Part shown: positions 19,599 to 28,054 of the stretch, piece after piece | Layout: the number at the start of each line of letters is the position of its first letter | Numbering within the stretch: position 1 is the stretch's first letter | Origin: Bacillus sp. ISL-51 | GTDB lineage: Bacteria > Bacillota > Bacilli > Bacillales > Bacillaceae | Length of the DNA: 64,000 nucleotides | Assembly (NCBI RefSeq): GCF_018613535.1 | Contig: NZ_JAGGQB010000005.1 | Span: forward strand, 62,001 to 126,000 | Reading direction: 5' to 3' | Made by a program: the position numbers and the translations under genes | Notes under the pieces: generated by a model | The model's database searches: none | What the model saw: the letters and a program-made list of their open reading frames with translations, nothing else | What the model was told of the DNA's origin: nothing

Positions 19599-20586
19599 CT
19601 TGTTCACCTCTTATGTCGTGATCTAAAATTTGCACTGCCTGTCTACGATTCACCCGGCCGGCCTGCCCTGAGAATTTCGGTTTGTTTCCGACCAATACAG
19701 TAAGAGGAGCAGTCACTGATTTGTCTAGAGTAATACAGTCCCCGACTTCCAAACTTAAAAACTCTTCTATTGTCAGTTCAGAAGCGCCCAATAGAGCCAC
19801 AACAGGAACTTGAGCCGTCATGATGCGCTTTTCAAGAGACTTCGTTTCTTCCGGCTTTGCTTCATTTCGTTCAGATTGCATCCAATAATGAACGGAAAGC
19901 TTAGGTATAATCGGCTCAAGCACAACGTGCGGAATACAAAGATTGATGACACCGCTGATTTCACCGATTTGCGTATTGAGTGAAATCACAACAACAGTTT
20001 CATTAGGTGAAACCATTTGCACAAATTGAGGATTCACTTCAAATTCGGTCATTTCAGGATCAATATCGGCAATGGATTGCCACGCTTCTTTGTAGTTGCC
20101 CAGTGCATTTTCAAATAAATTAGAAATAATATTAGTTTCAATTTCCGTGAGATTGTCCGCCTTGTTATGGGTGATTCCGATGCCTCCCATGACGCGGTCA
20201 AGCATGGCGTATGCGATGGTAGGATTAACCTCCATCATAATTCTGCCTTCCATCGGATGGACGTCAAATAAATTTAAGATCGTCATGTTCGGTATTGAGC
20301 GGATAAACTCCTCATACGGCACCTGGTCAACTGAGCTGACAGATATGTGAATATAAGTTCTGAGCTTTGCAGAAAAGTGTGTTGTGAGAAGCCTCGCAAA
20401 GTTATCATGTATCCGGGTTAAACTCCGTATCTGGTCTTTAGAAAACCTGAGAGCCCGTTTAAAATCATATACCTTTACTTTTTTCTCTTTTACTTCCTTT
20501 TTCAGCTCTTCCGCATCCGCTTCACCCGTTGATATAGCAGAAAGCAATGCGTCGATTTCATTTTGGGAGAGAACTTCTCCTGACAT
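19588..20586 (-). CDS. fliM: Flagellar switch protein FliM
   Basis: A 332-residue C-ring protein: an N-terminal CheY-P-binding segment (VLSQNEIDALLSAI), a middle CheC-like domain without the phosphatase residues, and a C-terminal FliN-like domain. The conserved MDRVMGGxG-type run appears as MLDRVMGGIGIT. ATG at 20586 follows GGAGGTGAAGAAA; the in-frame GTG at 20595 is part of the Shine-Dalgarno and is rejected as start. fliL lies 33 nt upstream. Confidence 0.97.
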   Translation of the reverse strand: MSGEVLSQNEIDALLSAISTGEADAEELKKEVKEKKVKVYDFKRALRFSKDQIRSLTRIHDNFARLLTTHFSAKLRTYIHISVSSVDQVPYEEFIRSIPNMTILNLFDVHPMEGRIMMEVNPTIAYAMLDRVMGGIGITHNKADNLTEIETNIISNLFENALGNYKEAWQSIADIDPEMTEFEVNPQFVQMVSPNETVVVISLNTQIGEISGVINLCIPHVVLEPIIPKLSVHYWMQSERNEAKPEETKSLEKRIMTAQVPVVALLGASELTIEEFLSLEVGDCITLDKSVTAPLTVLVGNKPKFSGQAGRVNRRQAVQILDHDIRGEQDEQ

Positions 20587-20619
20587 TTTCTTCACCTCCG
20601 TATTCTGTCAAATTCGTTT

Positions 20620-21039
20620 TTATTGCAGATTAAAGGAGGTAATGTACACTTTCTGAACTTTTCCTGCTTGGAGATAGCTGTTTATTTTCTCTTTTAATGT
20701 ATCTTTAAACGCTTCTCTTCCTTTATCTCCCTCAATCTCGTCGGCGCTTGTATCAGCTAAAATGGAAATAATGTTGTCCTTCACCTGAAAATCGCGTTTT
20801 TCAAGTTCTTCCTTCGCTTTTGACGAGTCTGTTTCAAGCTTGATTCCTATGCGGATGATGGTGTTTGACTTTAAGTTTGTCGTAATATCGTCTACAGACA
20901 CAGTAGCTGCAACGACTTCATCAATTGTCGGCTTTTTGTCTTTCTCGGAATTTCCGCTTGCGACAAAATATGCTGCGGCTCCGAGGCCGGCAATGACAAC
21001 CAAAATAATCAGCATAATGATGACTAATTTTTTCTTCAT
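20620..21039 (-). CDS. fliL: Flagellar basal body-associated protein FliL
   Basis: A 139-residue protein with one N-terminal membrane helix ([23 protein letters not shown], residues about 4-26) and an external stomatin/SPFH-like domain; it surrounds the stator units. I start it at ATG 21039 (MKKKLV), which overlaps the swrD stop by 4 nt (ATGA). The frame is open for 48 codons further upstream, but that part is the swrD gene read in another frame. Confidence 0.94.
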   Translation of the reverse strand: MKKKLVIIMLIILVVIAGLGAAAYFVASGNSEKDKKPTIDEVVAATVSVDDITTNLKSNTIIRIGIKLETDSSKAKEELEKRDFQVKDNIISILADTSADEIEGDKGREAFKDTLKEKINSYLQAGKVQKVYITSFNLQ

Positions 21040-21251
21040 TCTTCTTCCTCTATTCCCTGATCCAGTGAAAATATTTGTATGTTGTGATAAAACGATACGA
21101 CCTTTTCCAGCACTGTTTCTTCCGTTTCCTTTACTACGAACTTTTTGCCGTTGGACAGTGTAATCGTAGTATCCGGGAAGCACTCAATCTGCTCGATAAA
21201 CAGCGCGTTAAGCGTAAAAGGCTGGCCGTTTAAACGGGTGACTTTAATCAT
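21036..21251 (-). CDS. swrD: SwrD (FlbD family), swarming motility protein
   Basis: A 71-residue protein of the FlbD family with the typical start [21 protein letters not shown] and an acidic end. The B. subtilis ortholog (formerly ylzI) raises motor power, allowing swarming, probably by favouring stator assembly; that function is from the ortholog. It is tightly coupled to fliL (4-nt overlap), itself a stator-associated protein, which supports a motor-torque role. The start ATG lies 39 nt after flgE. Confidence 0.92.
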   Translation of the reverse strand: MIKVTRLNGQPFTLNALFIEQIECFPDTTITLSNGKKFVVKETEETVLEKVVSFYHNIQIFSLDQGIEEEE

Positions 21252-21290
21252 AAAATCCGGAGAAGCGGTTTAACCGCCTCTCCTCCCTCC

Positions 21291-22067
21291 TTACCGTTTC
21301 AGATTAACCAGCTCCTGAAGGATTTCATCTGATGTCGTAATGATTTTTGAGTTTGATTGGAAACCGCGCTGAGCAACAATCATTTCGGTAAATTCATCTG
21401 TTAAATCAACATTGGACATTTCAAGATAGCCCGGCAGAAGCTTACCCGTGCCGTTTTCTCCCGGAATGTTGACTGCGCTCGGCGCTCCCGAACTTAATGA
21501 TTCTCCGTAGAGGTTGCCCCCGATTTTTTCAAGACCGTCACTGTTTGGGAAAGTAACAAGCCCGATTTGTCCCGCATTGTGGACTTCATCCCCTGAATCA
21601 GTGTATGTAACGGTGCCGTCCGGGCCGATGCTGTAATCTTTCGCATCAGTAGGAATATTGATTTTGCCGCCGCCGATTTTTTCAAGGTAGTAACCGTCGG
21701 TTGTGACAATATTTCCATCATTGTCCTTCCCGAAATTCCCGGCCCGTGTATAAGCGATTCCTGCCCCGGTATTAATTTGAAAGTAGCCGTCTCCGTTAAT
21801 GGCCAGGTCAGTTTTAATTTGGGTTGATTGAGGCGCGCCTGTAGCATGAACGACATCAATAGAAGAAGTGGCAGCACCTAGACCGATCTGCTTTGAATTG
21901 GTCACTGCCGAACCGCCGGCTACCGTTTGGCTGATCATATCTTTAAAGGTGACACGGCTTTTCTTAAAGCCCACTGTGTTGACGTTGGCGATATTATTGC
22001 CGATTACATCAAGTTTTGTTTGAAAGTTTTTCATCCCGCTGATACCAGAATATAATGAACGTAACAT
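21291..22067 (-). CDS. flgE: Flagellar hook protein FlgE (annotated FlgG in older literature)
   Basis: A 258-residue hook/rod-family protein. The N-terminal rod-type signature is LRSLYSGISGMKNFQTKLDVIGNNIANVNTVGFKK, reported here by its ends at residues 2 and 36, and the C-terminal coiled-coil signature MIVAQRGFQSNSKIITTSDE is close to the end. Both termini form the D0 helices. Its place after flgD and fliK supports the hook assignment over distal rod. Start ATG follows AGGGGGAATTTGAC. Confidence 0.95.
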   Translation of the reverse strand: MLRSLYSGISGMKNFQTKLDVIGNNIANVNTVGFKKSRVTFKDMISQTVAGGSAVTNSKQIGLGAATSSIDVVHATGAPQSTQIKTDLAINGDGYFQINTGAGIAYTRAGNFGKDNDGNIVTTDGYYLEKIGGGKINIPTDAKDYSIGPDGTVTYTDSGDEVHNAGQIGLVTFPNSDGLEKIGGNLYGESLSSGAPSAVNIPGENGTGKLLPGYLEMSNVDLTDEFTEMIVAQRGFQSNSKIITTSDEILQELVNLKR

Positions 22068-22091
22068 GTCAAATTCCCCCTAGGTTCCTTT

Positions 22092-22517
22092 TTATTTAGA
22101 AGTTTGGCTTACGGCCGTGACATTCCACGGACTGACCTCTTTATCGTTTTCGAGAACGAGCACATAATTGCCGTTTGAATGTTTTACTGAATTGACCGGA
22201 CTTGTTTGCTCCGTCCCGTCGCTGTCGGTCCATGTCACATTTTTGCCGATCCAGTTTACATACATCGTAAACGGGTCTTGATTTTCCACGTATTTTGTCA
22301 TCGTTTTATTCAGATTCATCATTTGTTCTAATGAAGAAAATGTCGCCATCTGACTGATAAATTCTTTATCATCAACCGGATTAAGCGGGTCCTGGTTTTG
22401 GACTTGGGCCATTAAAATCTTCAGAAATTCGTCTTTTCCTAAATTCGTGCTGCTGTTTGCGACGGCGTTGCTTTTAGCCGCAGCACTGCTTGCCGCAGCT
22501 GAGTTCACTGATGTCAA
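22092..22517 (-). CDS. flgD: Flagellar hook assembly (cap) protein FlgD
   Basis: A 141-residue short FlgD. The conserved core LGKDEFLKILMAQVQNQDPLNP is at residues about 27-48, with the MATFSSLEQMMNLN segment after it. It caps the growing hook. The C-terminal Ig-like domains of enteric FlgD are largely missing, as is usual in Bacillus. Start is TTG at 22515-22517, directly after the fliK stop, with AATGGAGGAAGAA supplying the ribosome binding site from within the end of fliK. Confidence 0.94.
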   Translation of the reverse strand: MTSVNSAAASSAAAKSNAVANSSTNLGKDEFLKILMAQVQNQDPLNPVDDKEFISQMATFSSLEQMMNLNKTMTKYVENQDPFTMYVNWIGKNVTWTDSDGTEQTSPVNSVKHSNGNYVLVLENDKEVSPWNVTAVSQTSK

Positions 22518-23885
22518 TTATTCTTCCTCCATTTCATTAAGAGAAAGCTCTTCCAGCATATCTCCGAAATCACTTGACTGCTGCTTTTGCCTCTGCTCTC
22601 TCTGCCCCTCCTGCTGCTGCTTTTGCTGGTCAGCAAGCTGTCCGTAGACCGGCTGCTGGTCCGCACTTTGAAGCGGGACGGTGAAACGGTCGATTTGCAC
22701 CGACATATTCGGGAGAGATTGTTTCAGCTGAGGAAGATGCTGTTCCAGCAGCTCTTTTGCAGATTGGCTTGATGCGATAATTTTGCTTTGAAACATTCCG
22801 TTTTCATTCGTTACCTTAATTGTGACAAATCCGAGATTTTCCGGGTTCAGACGAATCGTAAAACTGCCGGTTGATTTTCCGAACGGTGTATATTTCATCT
22901 GTTTCCATCCGCTGATGACCTGGTCAGCCAATGGTTTATTGTCAGGATTCTGCTGTTCGCTTGTCCCGATGGCTGATTGTTGTATACCAGCAAGACTTCG
23001 GTTTCCGGTAAACAGCATATGTGCAGCGTATTTGCTGTCTGCAGCCTTTAACGGAGCATCCGCGCCGCTGTTCGCCTTTTCCGTTTTTCCGGCTGAAGCC
23101 GTCATTTTCCTGCCGAACTCTTGAGACGATTCAGATGATTGAGATAACACAAGCGCTTTCAGCTCGGTCTCAGCCATACTCCATTCCTTCGTTCCTTTTT
23201 GAGAAAGGCCTGTGAGCTGCTCTATAACGCTTTGGAAGCTTTTCAGCTCAGCTGCCGACATTGTATAGAGCTTAGAAGCCGATTCGTTTTTCGGAAATAA
23301 CGTATGCTGCAGATCTTGAATCAGGCGATCCGGAACACCTTGGCTTTTCAAAGCATCCAATAAACGGCTGCCTTCTTGATAAACTGCCTGCGCCTGAGTG
23401 CTGTCCGGCAGCTCTTGTTCATGCTGCAGAAGCTGGCACAGAGCGCCTTGAATAAAGAGAAGTCCAGACTCAACCGCATCACGCCCGGAATCCAGCTCCT
23501 CCGTTGAAGTCTGCGGATTTTGGATGTCAGGCTTCTCTTCATTCTGCTGTTTGGCTAACAGCGCTTCAACAGATTGAGCAAGCTTGTGTAATAAAGACAG
23601 GACGGTTTCATTTGTCTGCTTTCCTTCAAGCGCTTTTACCGGCTGCAGCAGCTGTTCCAATTGCTGTACTTTTTCTTCCGGGCCGGCCTTCAGCCAATCG
23701 CCGATTTTCGAAAGGGCATCCTTCAGCGCTTTATTGTCTGTCTCCGTCTCTTCTCCCGGCTGCTGAGGAGAGGTGATTTCAGACAGGAGCCAATTCTGAA
23801 AAAAACCTAAGCTGTTTTGATTTGCCTTTACATTGCTGTTTTGCGCCGTCTGCATGCGGTTTCCCGTTAATTCAAGCAGCTTCAA
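22518..23885 (-). CDS. fliK: Flagellar hook-length control protein FliK
   Basis: A 455-residue hook-length ruler. The long N-terminal part is Gln/Ser/Glu-rich and poorly conserved. The C-terminal Flg_hook domain is clear: SFTIRLNPENLGFVTIKVTNENGMFQ followed by LLEQHLPQLKQSL (about residues 345-405; described by two separate motifs). A Gln-rich tail (about 415-440) follows. The C-terminal domain contacts FlhB to stop hook growth. Start is TTG, with AGGGGTGATG before it. Shorter than the B. subtilis protein as I recall it, consistent with a rapidly changing ruler region. Confidence 0.93.
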   Translation of the reverse strand: MKLLELTGNRMQTAQNSNVKANQNSLGFFQNWLLSEITSPQQPGEETETDNKALKDALSKIGDWLKAGPEEKVQQLEQLLQPVKALEGKQTNETVLSLLHKLAQSVEALLAKQQNEEKPDIQNPQTSTEELDSGRDAVESGLLFIQGALCQLLQHEQELPDSTQAQAVYQEGSRLLDALKSQGVPDRLIQDLQHTLFPKNESASKLYTMSAAELKSFQSVIEQLTGLSQKGTKEWSMAETELKALVLSQSSESSQEFGRKMTASAGKTEKANSGADAPLKAADSKYAAHMLFTGNRSLAGIQQSAIGTSEQQNPDNKPLADQVISGWKQMKYTPFGKSTGSFTIRLNPENLGFVTIKVTNENGMFQSKIIASSQSAKELLEQHLPQLKQSLPNMSVQIDRFTVPLQSADQQPVYGQLADQQKQQQEGQREQRQKQQSSDFGDMLEELSLNEMEEE

Positions 23886-23897
23886 TTTACATCACCC

Positions 23898-24506
23898 CTA
23901 TTTTTCATCAGCGGATATTTTTTCTGTATATTTTGCCGCTTGTTCAGGAGTCATTTTCGTCAAGATTTCAGCAAGCTGCTTTTTACTTAATCCGTTTAAA
24001 ATATCGAGCGCTTCCTTCTCCTTTAGCTGTGTAATGATACTTGCTGCCTTACCGCTGTCCATGCTTTTATATATATTGATTATTTTATCTTTCCCGGCTG
24101 AATCCGAAGCAGCGGTCTTTGCCGTTTCGTCCGTTTTTTTCTTCTGTTCTTCAGCTTCCTGCTTCAGTGAACGGATTTTCTGATTCAGGCTGTCTATTTC
24201 TGATTTGCTCGTGTCTAAATCTTTATTTAAAATATTAATTTCGCTTTTTTGTTCCTTGATGGTTTTCTCAAGCGAAGCCGTTCTGTCTTCCTGCTGCTTC
24301 TCCGCCGCATGTTTGCTTTCTTTCGTTTCAGGAACCAGTTGTTTCAAAACAGGCGTTTTAGCGGCCGTTTCCTGAATCGGCTTCATCACGTCTACGCCGG
24401 CAGCCCAGAGCACAATGCTTGCTACGATGATCAGGAAAATCAGCGGAATAATGATAAAAAGCAGGATTGAACCAAACTTTCCAGATCCCTTTTCTTTATC
24501 GGACAT
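23898..24506 (-). CDS. ylxF: YlxF, MotE/MgtE_N-like flagellar operon protein
   Basis: A 202-residue protein with one N-terminal membrane helix (SILLFIIIPLIFLIIVASIVL), a Lys/Glu-rich coiled coil (about 70-125), and a C-terminal MgtE-N-like helical block (MDSGKAASIITQLKEKEALDILNGLS). The layout resembles MotE, a chaperone-like partner of stator proteins in other bacteria. Exact function in Bacillus is not certain. It sits between fliJ and fliK with 11-12 nt gaps. Confidence 0.88.
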   Translation of the reverse strand: MSDKEKGSGKFGSILLFIIIPLIFLIIVASIVLWAAGVDVMKPIQETAAKTPVLKQLVPETKESKHAAEKQQEDRTASLEKTIKEQKSEINILNKDLDTSKSEIDSLNQKIRSLKQEAEEQKKKTDETAKTAASDSAGKDKIINIYKSMDSGKAASIITQLKEKEALDILNGLSKKQLAEILTKMTPEQAAKYTEKISADEK

Positions 24507-24517
24507 CTCATTCGCTC

Positions 24518-24961
24518 CTAATGCCCCTGAATCATAAACTGCTTAATTGAAATATCATCCATTTCTCTCATTTCTGCAGCTTTATCTTCAAGAGCGAACA
24601 TATTAAACTGTTTTTCTCGCATTTTTTCAAATTTCTTTACTTCAATGTTTTTTTCTGTCAGCTGATCCTGCTTCTCATTCATTTCATTTCTTTTCATAAT
24701 GACAAGCTTTTGGTAATGATAAATGGTGTTTTCAAGATTTGAAACGAATTGCTGGTAGTGTCTCATTTCTTGAACACTCATTCCGGTTCTCAGCTTTGAT
24801 TCTTTATCTTTTTCCAACAATTCTTTTTTGCTCATATTTTCATATAGTTTCTCAGCTACTGTTTCAAATTCAGATACCGATTGCCGGTATTCTGATAATG
24901 ATTGGTCTTTTTCATTTTCCTTTAATTCCAGCAGCTTTTGAAATCTGAATTGATACGCCAC
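24518..24961 (-). CDS. fliJ: Flagellar export chaperone/ATPase stalk protein FliJ
   Basis: A 147-residue protein predicted to be almost wholly coiled coil (heptads through residues 10-130, charged and Met/Gln-rich), as expected for FliJ, which acts as the central stalk of the FliI ATPase ring. Start is GTG at 24959-24961, 3 nt after the fliI stop. No catalytic motif is expected. Confidence 0.93.
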   Translation of the reverse strand: MAYQFRFQKLLELKENEKDQSLSEYRQSVSEFETVAEKLYENMSKKELLEKDKESKLRTGMSVQEMRHYQQFVSNLENTIYHYQKLVIMKRNEMNEKQDQLTEKNIEVKKFEKMREKQFNMFALEDKAAEMREMDDISIKQFMIQGH

Positions 24962-24964
24962 GTT

Positions 24965-26281
24965 TTATTCCTCTTTTCCTGTCAAACTCGTCAATGCCGC
25001 GATACTTTCTTCCAATTGAGCCGGTTCTTCTGTGCCTTGTTTTAAAAATTGAATAAGCTGCGGGTAAAACTGAATCGCTTCATCAATTTCTCTTGATGAC
25101 CCTCTTTTGTATGCCCCGATATTAATGAGATCTTCAGAGTTTTGATAAGTTGACAGAAGGTCGCGGAATTTGTTTGCCGCATCTAAATGCTGTTTTTCCG
25201 AAATGTTTGACATGACCCTGCTGATGCTTTTCAGTATATTCACGGCGGGAAACTGCCCTTTGTTGGCAAGCGCCCGATCGAGAACGATATGTCCGTCTAA
25301 AATCCCGCGGACCGTATCTGCAATGGGTTCGTTCATGTCATCTCCGTCAACGAGAACGGTGTAAAAAGCGGTTATCGTGCCCTGTTCATTGGCGCCTGTT
25401 CGTTCTAATAAACGAGGTAATATAGCGAACACGGAAGGCGTATATCCTTTTGTCGTCGGCGGTTCGCCGGCAGCCAGCCCAATTTCCCGCTGAGCCATTG
25501 CCACCCTCGTGACAGAATCCATCATAAACATCACATTCTGCCCTTTGTCGCGGAAATATTCTGCAATGGCGGTGGCCGTATATGCTGCTTTCAGCCGCAT
25601 CAAGGCGGGCTGGTCAGATGTAGCGACAACGACGATAGAACGTTTCAGGCCTTCTGCGCCTAAATCTTTCTCAATGAATTCCCGCACCTCGCGGCCCCGT
25701 TCACCGACAAGAGCGATAATATTTAAGTCGGCTTCCGTCTGCTTTGCAATCATTCCCATCAGGGTGCTTTTTCCGACTCCGCTTCCTGCAAAAATCCCGA
25801 TTCTCTGTCCTTTGCCTACAGTCAGCAGGCTGTCAATTGACCTGACACCGACACCCATCTTTTCCCGGATCGGCGGCCGTTTCATCGGGTTTGGCGGAGA
25901 CTGTTCGGTAGATACCGGGGATAAGCCTTTCGGAAGCGCCTTTCCGTCAAGCGGTTCACCGAATGCGTCGATTACTTGCCCGATCAGTCCTGCTCCCACT
26001 TTGATGCGGAGTGATTCGCCTGTAGCTTCCACAATGCTCCCCGGTGCAATACTGGCTGCTTCCAGATAGGGCATTAATAGAATACTTTCATCCTGAAAGC
26101 CTACGACCTCAGCTTTAATCGCTTTTCCGGCCCGGCCTTTCGGATAAATCAGACAAACGTCTCCGATCGAGCTTTCGGGTCCTTTCGATTCAATCATCAG
26201 TCCGATAACTCGCTTCACCTTGCCATAGCGTTTGTACGAATCCGCCATTTCAATCGCGTCTATTAAATGCTGCGTTTTCAT
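24965..26281 (-). CDS. fliI: Flagellum-specific ATPase FliI
   Basis: A 438-residue F1-beta-like ATPase that powers release of export substrates. The P-loop GIFAGSGVGKST is near residue 165, GERGREVREFIE follows, and the Walker B region NVMFMMDSVTRVAMAQREIG is near 250. The N-terminal beta-barrel domain is complete. The start ATG overlaps fliH's stop by 4 nt (ATGA), joining the ATPase to its regulator. Confidence 0.98.
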   Translation of the reverse strand: MKTQHLIDAIEMADSYKRYGKVKRVIGLMIESKGPESSIGDVCLIYPKGRAGKAIKAEVVGFQDESILLMPYLEAASIAPGSIVEATGESLRIKVGAGLIGQVIDAFGEPLDGKALPKGLSPVSTEQSPPNPMKRPPIREKMGVGVRSIDSLLTVGKGQRIGIFAGSGVGKSTLMGMIAKQTEADLNIIALVGERGREVREFIEKDLGAEGLKRSIVVVATSDQPALMRLKAAYTATAIAEYFRDKGQNVMFMMDSVTRVAMAQREIGLAAGEPPTTKGYTPSVFAILPRLLERTGANEQGTITAFYTVLVDGDDMNEPIADTVRGILDGHIVLDRALANKGQFPAVNILKSISRVMSNISEKQHLDAANKFRDLLSTYQNSEDLINIGAYKRGSSREIDEAIQFYPQLIQFLKQGTEEPAQLEESIAALTSLTGKEE

Positions 26282-27033
26282 TGATCCGCTCCCGCCTCAA
26301 GCGCCGTTAAAAGTTTTTGCTTCAATTGCATCAGCTGGGTATCTACGCCGGCATCAACCCGCCCAAACGGTGTTTCTATATAACAAGTGCCTTTTTCGGC
26401 TTTCTCATCGGCATACAGGCTTAACCTGCATTCTTTGTATAGCAGCTGCTGAATTTCGTCCTTATGCTGATAAACCGCTTCATAATACTCGGGATCAACA
26501 TAAATTGAAATGTCATCATAATCTTTCACTTCGGCTATTACCTGTTTTACTAACAGAATGAAAGCCTCTTGATCATCGCTTTTTTGCTGCCATACTTTTT
26601 TAGCGAGCGCAACAGAAAGCTCAATGATTTCTTCCTCTGCGCTTTCTAGCTTCTCCTCGACCGACTGTCTGGCCATTTCGGTAATCGTGTTGGCTTGGCT
26701 GATGAGGTCTGCATATTGATCTGCCGCTTCAGCTTTTCCCAATGCCATGCCTTCTTTGTAGCCTTCTGCTTTTGCTTCTTCAATCAGCCGCTGTCTTTCT
26801 TCGGCCCAGCTGTTTTTCTCTTGTTCAATCTGCTGACGGGTGTGCTCCATCTGATTTTTCGCTTCTTCAGAAACCCGATCAGCTTCCGCTTTGGCTAACG
26901 CCATGAGAGCCTCCGGGTTTTCGGCACCCTCCTGATCAATCTGAGGATGACTTTGGCGAACTTCCTGCAAAGATAGTTTTCGCCTTTTTTGTTCAGGAGA
27001 AAATGATGATTGCTGTTTAATCACATTAGACAA
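26278..27033 (-). CDS. fliH: Flagellar assembly protein FliH
   Basis: A 251-residue regulator of FliI: a Gln/Glu/Ala-rich coiled coil in the first 120 residues and a C-terminal V-ATPase subunit E-like domain (CYIETPFGRVDAGVDTQLMQLKQKL near the end, seen as two short motifs TPFGRVDAG and QLMQLKQKL). Start TTG at 27031-27033 has GGAGGAGA 8 nt upstream inside the end of fliG, and overlaps fliG by 8 nt. An internal start further in would shorten the N-terminus and cannot be excluded. Confidence 0.9.
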   Translation of the reverse strand: MSNVIKQQSSFSPEQKRRKLSLQEVRQSHPQIDQEGAENPEALMALAKAEADRVSEEAKNQMEHTRQQIEQEKNSWAEERQRLIEEAKAEGYKEGMALGKAEAADQYADLISQANTITEMARQSVEEKLESAEEEIIELSVALAKKVWQQKSDDQEAFILLVKQVIAEVKDYDDISIYVDPEYYEAVYQHKDEIQQLLYKECRLSLYADEKAEKGTCYIETPFGRVDAGVDTQLMQLKQKLLTALEAGADQ

Positions 27034-28042
27034 TAATATCGTCTCCTCCGCCTCGCGCGATCACAATTTCACCGGCTTCTTCAAGTTTTCGGACAACACC
27101 CACGATTCTTGATTGCGCCTCTTCCACGTCACGCAAACGCACAGGTCCCATGATTTCCATTTCTTCTTTAAAGGTTTCAACCATACGCTGCGACATATTG
27201 CTGAAGACGATCTCCTTGACTTCTTCGCTCGCAACTTTTAATGAAAGCAGAAGGTCGTCGTTTTCAACGTCTCTGATCACCCGCTGAATCGCGCGGTTAT
27301 CAAGTGTAACAATATCTTCAAAGACAAACATCCGTTTCTTGATTTCGTCTGCCAAATCAGGATCCTGTATTTCCAATGAATCGAGAATTGTTTTTTCCGT
27401 TCCTCTGTCTACGCCGTTTAACACTTCGACAACAGCTTCAATGCCGCCAGTCTGTGTATAATCCTGCGTAAAGGAAGATGACAGCTTTTGTTCAAGAACC
27501 CGCTCCACTTCATTTATGATTTCAGGAGACGTTCTGTCCATAACGGCAATCCTTCTCGCAACCTCAGCCTGAACTTCCGGATTCAGCTCAGACAAAATCT
27601 GTCCGGACTGCACCGGGTCAAGATAAGATAAAATCAGCGCCATTGTTTGAGGGTGCTCCTGCTGGATGAAGTTCAAAATCTGCTCTGGTTCCGCTTTTCT
27701 TGCAAAGTCGAACGGTTTTACCTGCAGAGAGGAGGTAAGCCTGTTTAAAATGCTTACAGCCTTGTCTTCTCCGAGCGCCTTTTCAAGGACTTGGCGGGCA
27801 TAATTTAATCCGCCTTGAGAAATATAGTCCTGAGCAATCGCAATATTATGGAACTCTTCAATGATTTCATCTTTTTTCTGATGGTCAACGCTTCTGACTC
27901 CCGAAATCTCGAGTGTCAGCCTTTCTATTTCTTCTTCAGACAAATGCTTGTATACGGAGGCTGATACATCAAGGCCTAAGGAAATCATGAGGATGGCTGC
28001 TTTTTGTTTTCCTGTAAGCTTGTTTTGATCACGTCTCGCCAT
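27026..28042 (-). CDS. fliG: Flagellar motor switch protein FliG
   Basis: A 338-residue C-ring protein with N, middle and C domains. The middle domain has the EHPQTMALILSYLDP segment (EHPQ motif), and the C domain carries the charged torque helix with IKKRMFVFEDIVTLDNRAIQ near residues 275-294. FliG-N binds FliF, encoded just upstream, and FliG-C meets MotA. Start ATG lies 12 nt after fliF. Confidence 0.98.
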   Translation of the reverse strand: MARRDQNKLTGKQKAAILMISLGLDVSASVYKHLSEEEIERLTLEISGVRSVDHQKKDEIIEEFHNIAIAQDYISQGGLNYARQVLEKALGEDKAVSILNRLTSSLQVKPFDFARKAEPEQILNFIQQEHPQTMALILSYLDPVQSGQILSELNPEVQAEVARRIAVMDRTSPEIINEVERVLEQKLSSSFTQDYTQTGGIEAVVEVLNGVDRGTEKTILDSLEIQDPDLADEIKKRMFVFEDIVTLDNRAIQRVIRDVENDDLLLSLKVASEEVKEIVFSNMSQRMVETFKEEMEIMGPVRLRDVEEAQSRIVGVVRKLEEAGEIVIARGGGDDIIV

Positions 28043-28054
28043 TTTTCATTCCCC

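Noticed and set aside
21040-21183. N-terminal extension of fliL
   Set aside because: The extension overlaps swrD in another frame; the ATG at 21039 gives the correct membrane-helix start and a 4-nt overlap.
25509-26069. Long plus-strand open frame of 186 codons
   Set aside because: It lies wholly antisense to fliI, has low-complexity Ser/Pro/Arg-rich translation and no ribosome binding site; it is a shadow of the real gene's codon pattern.
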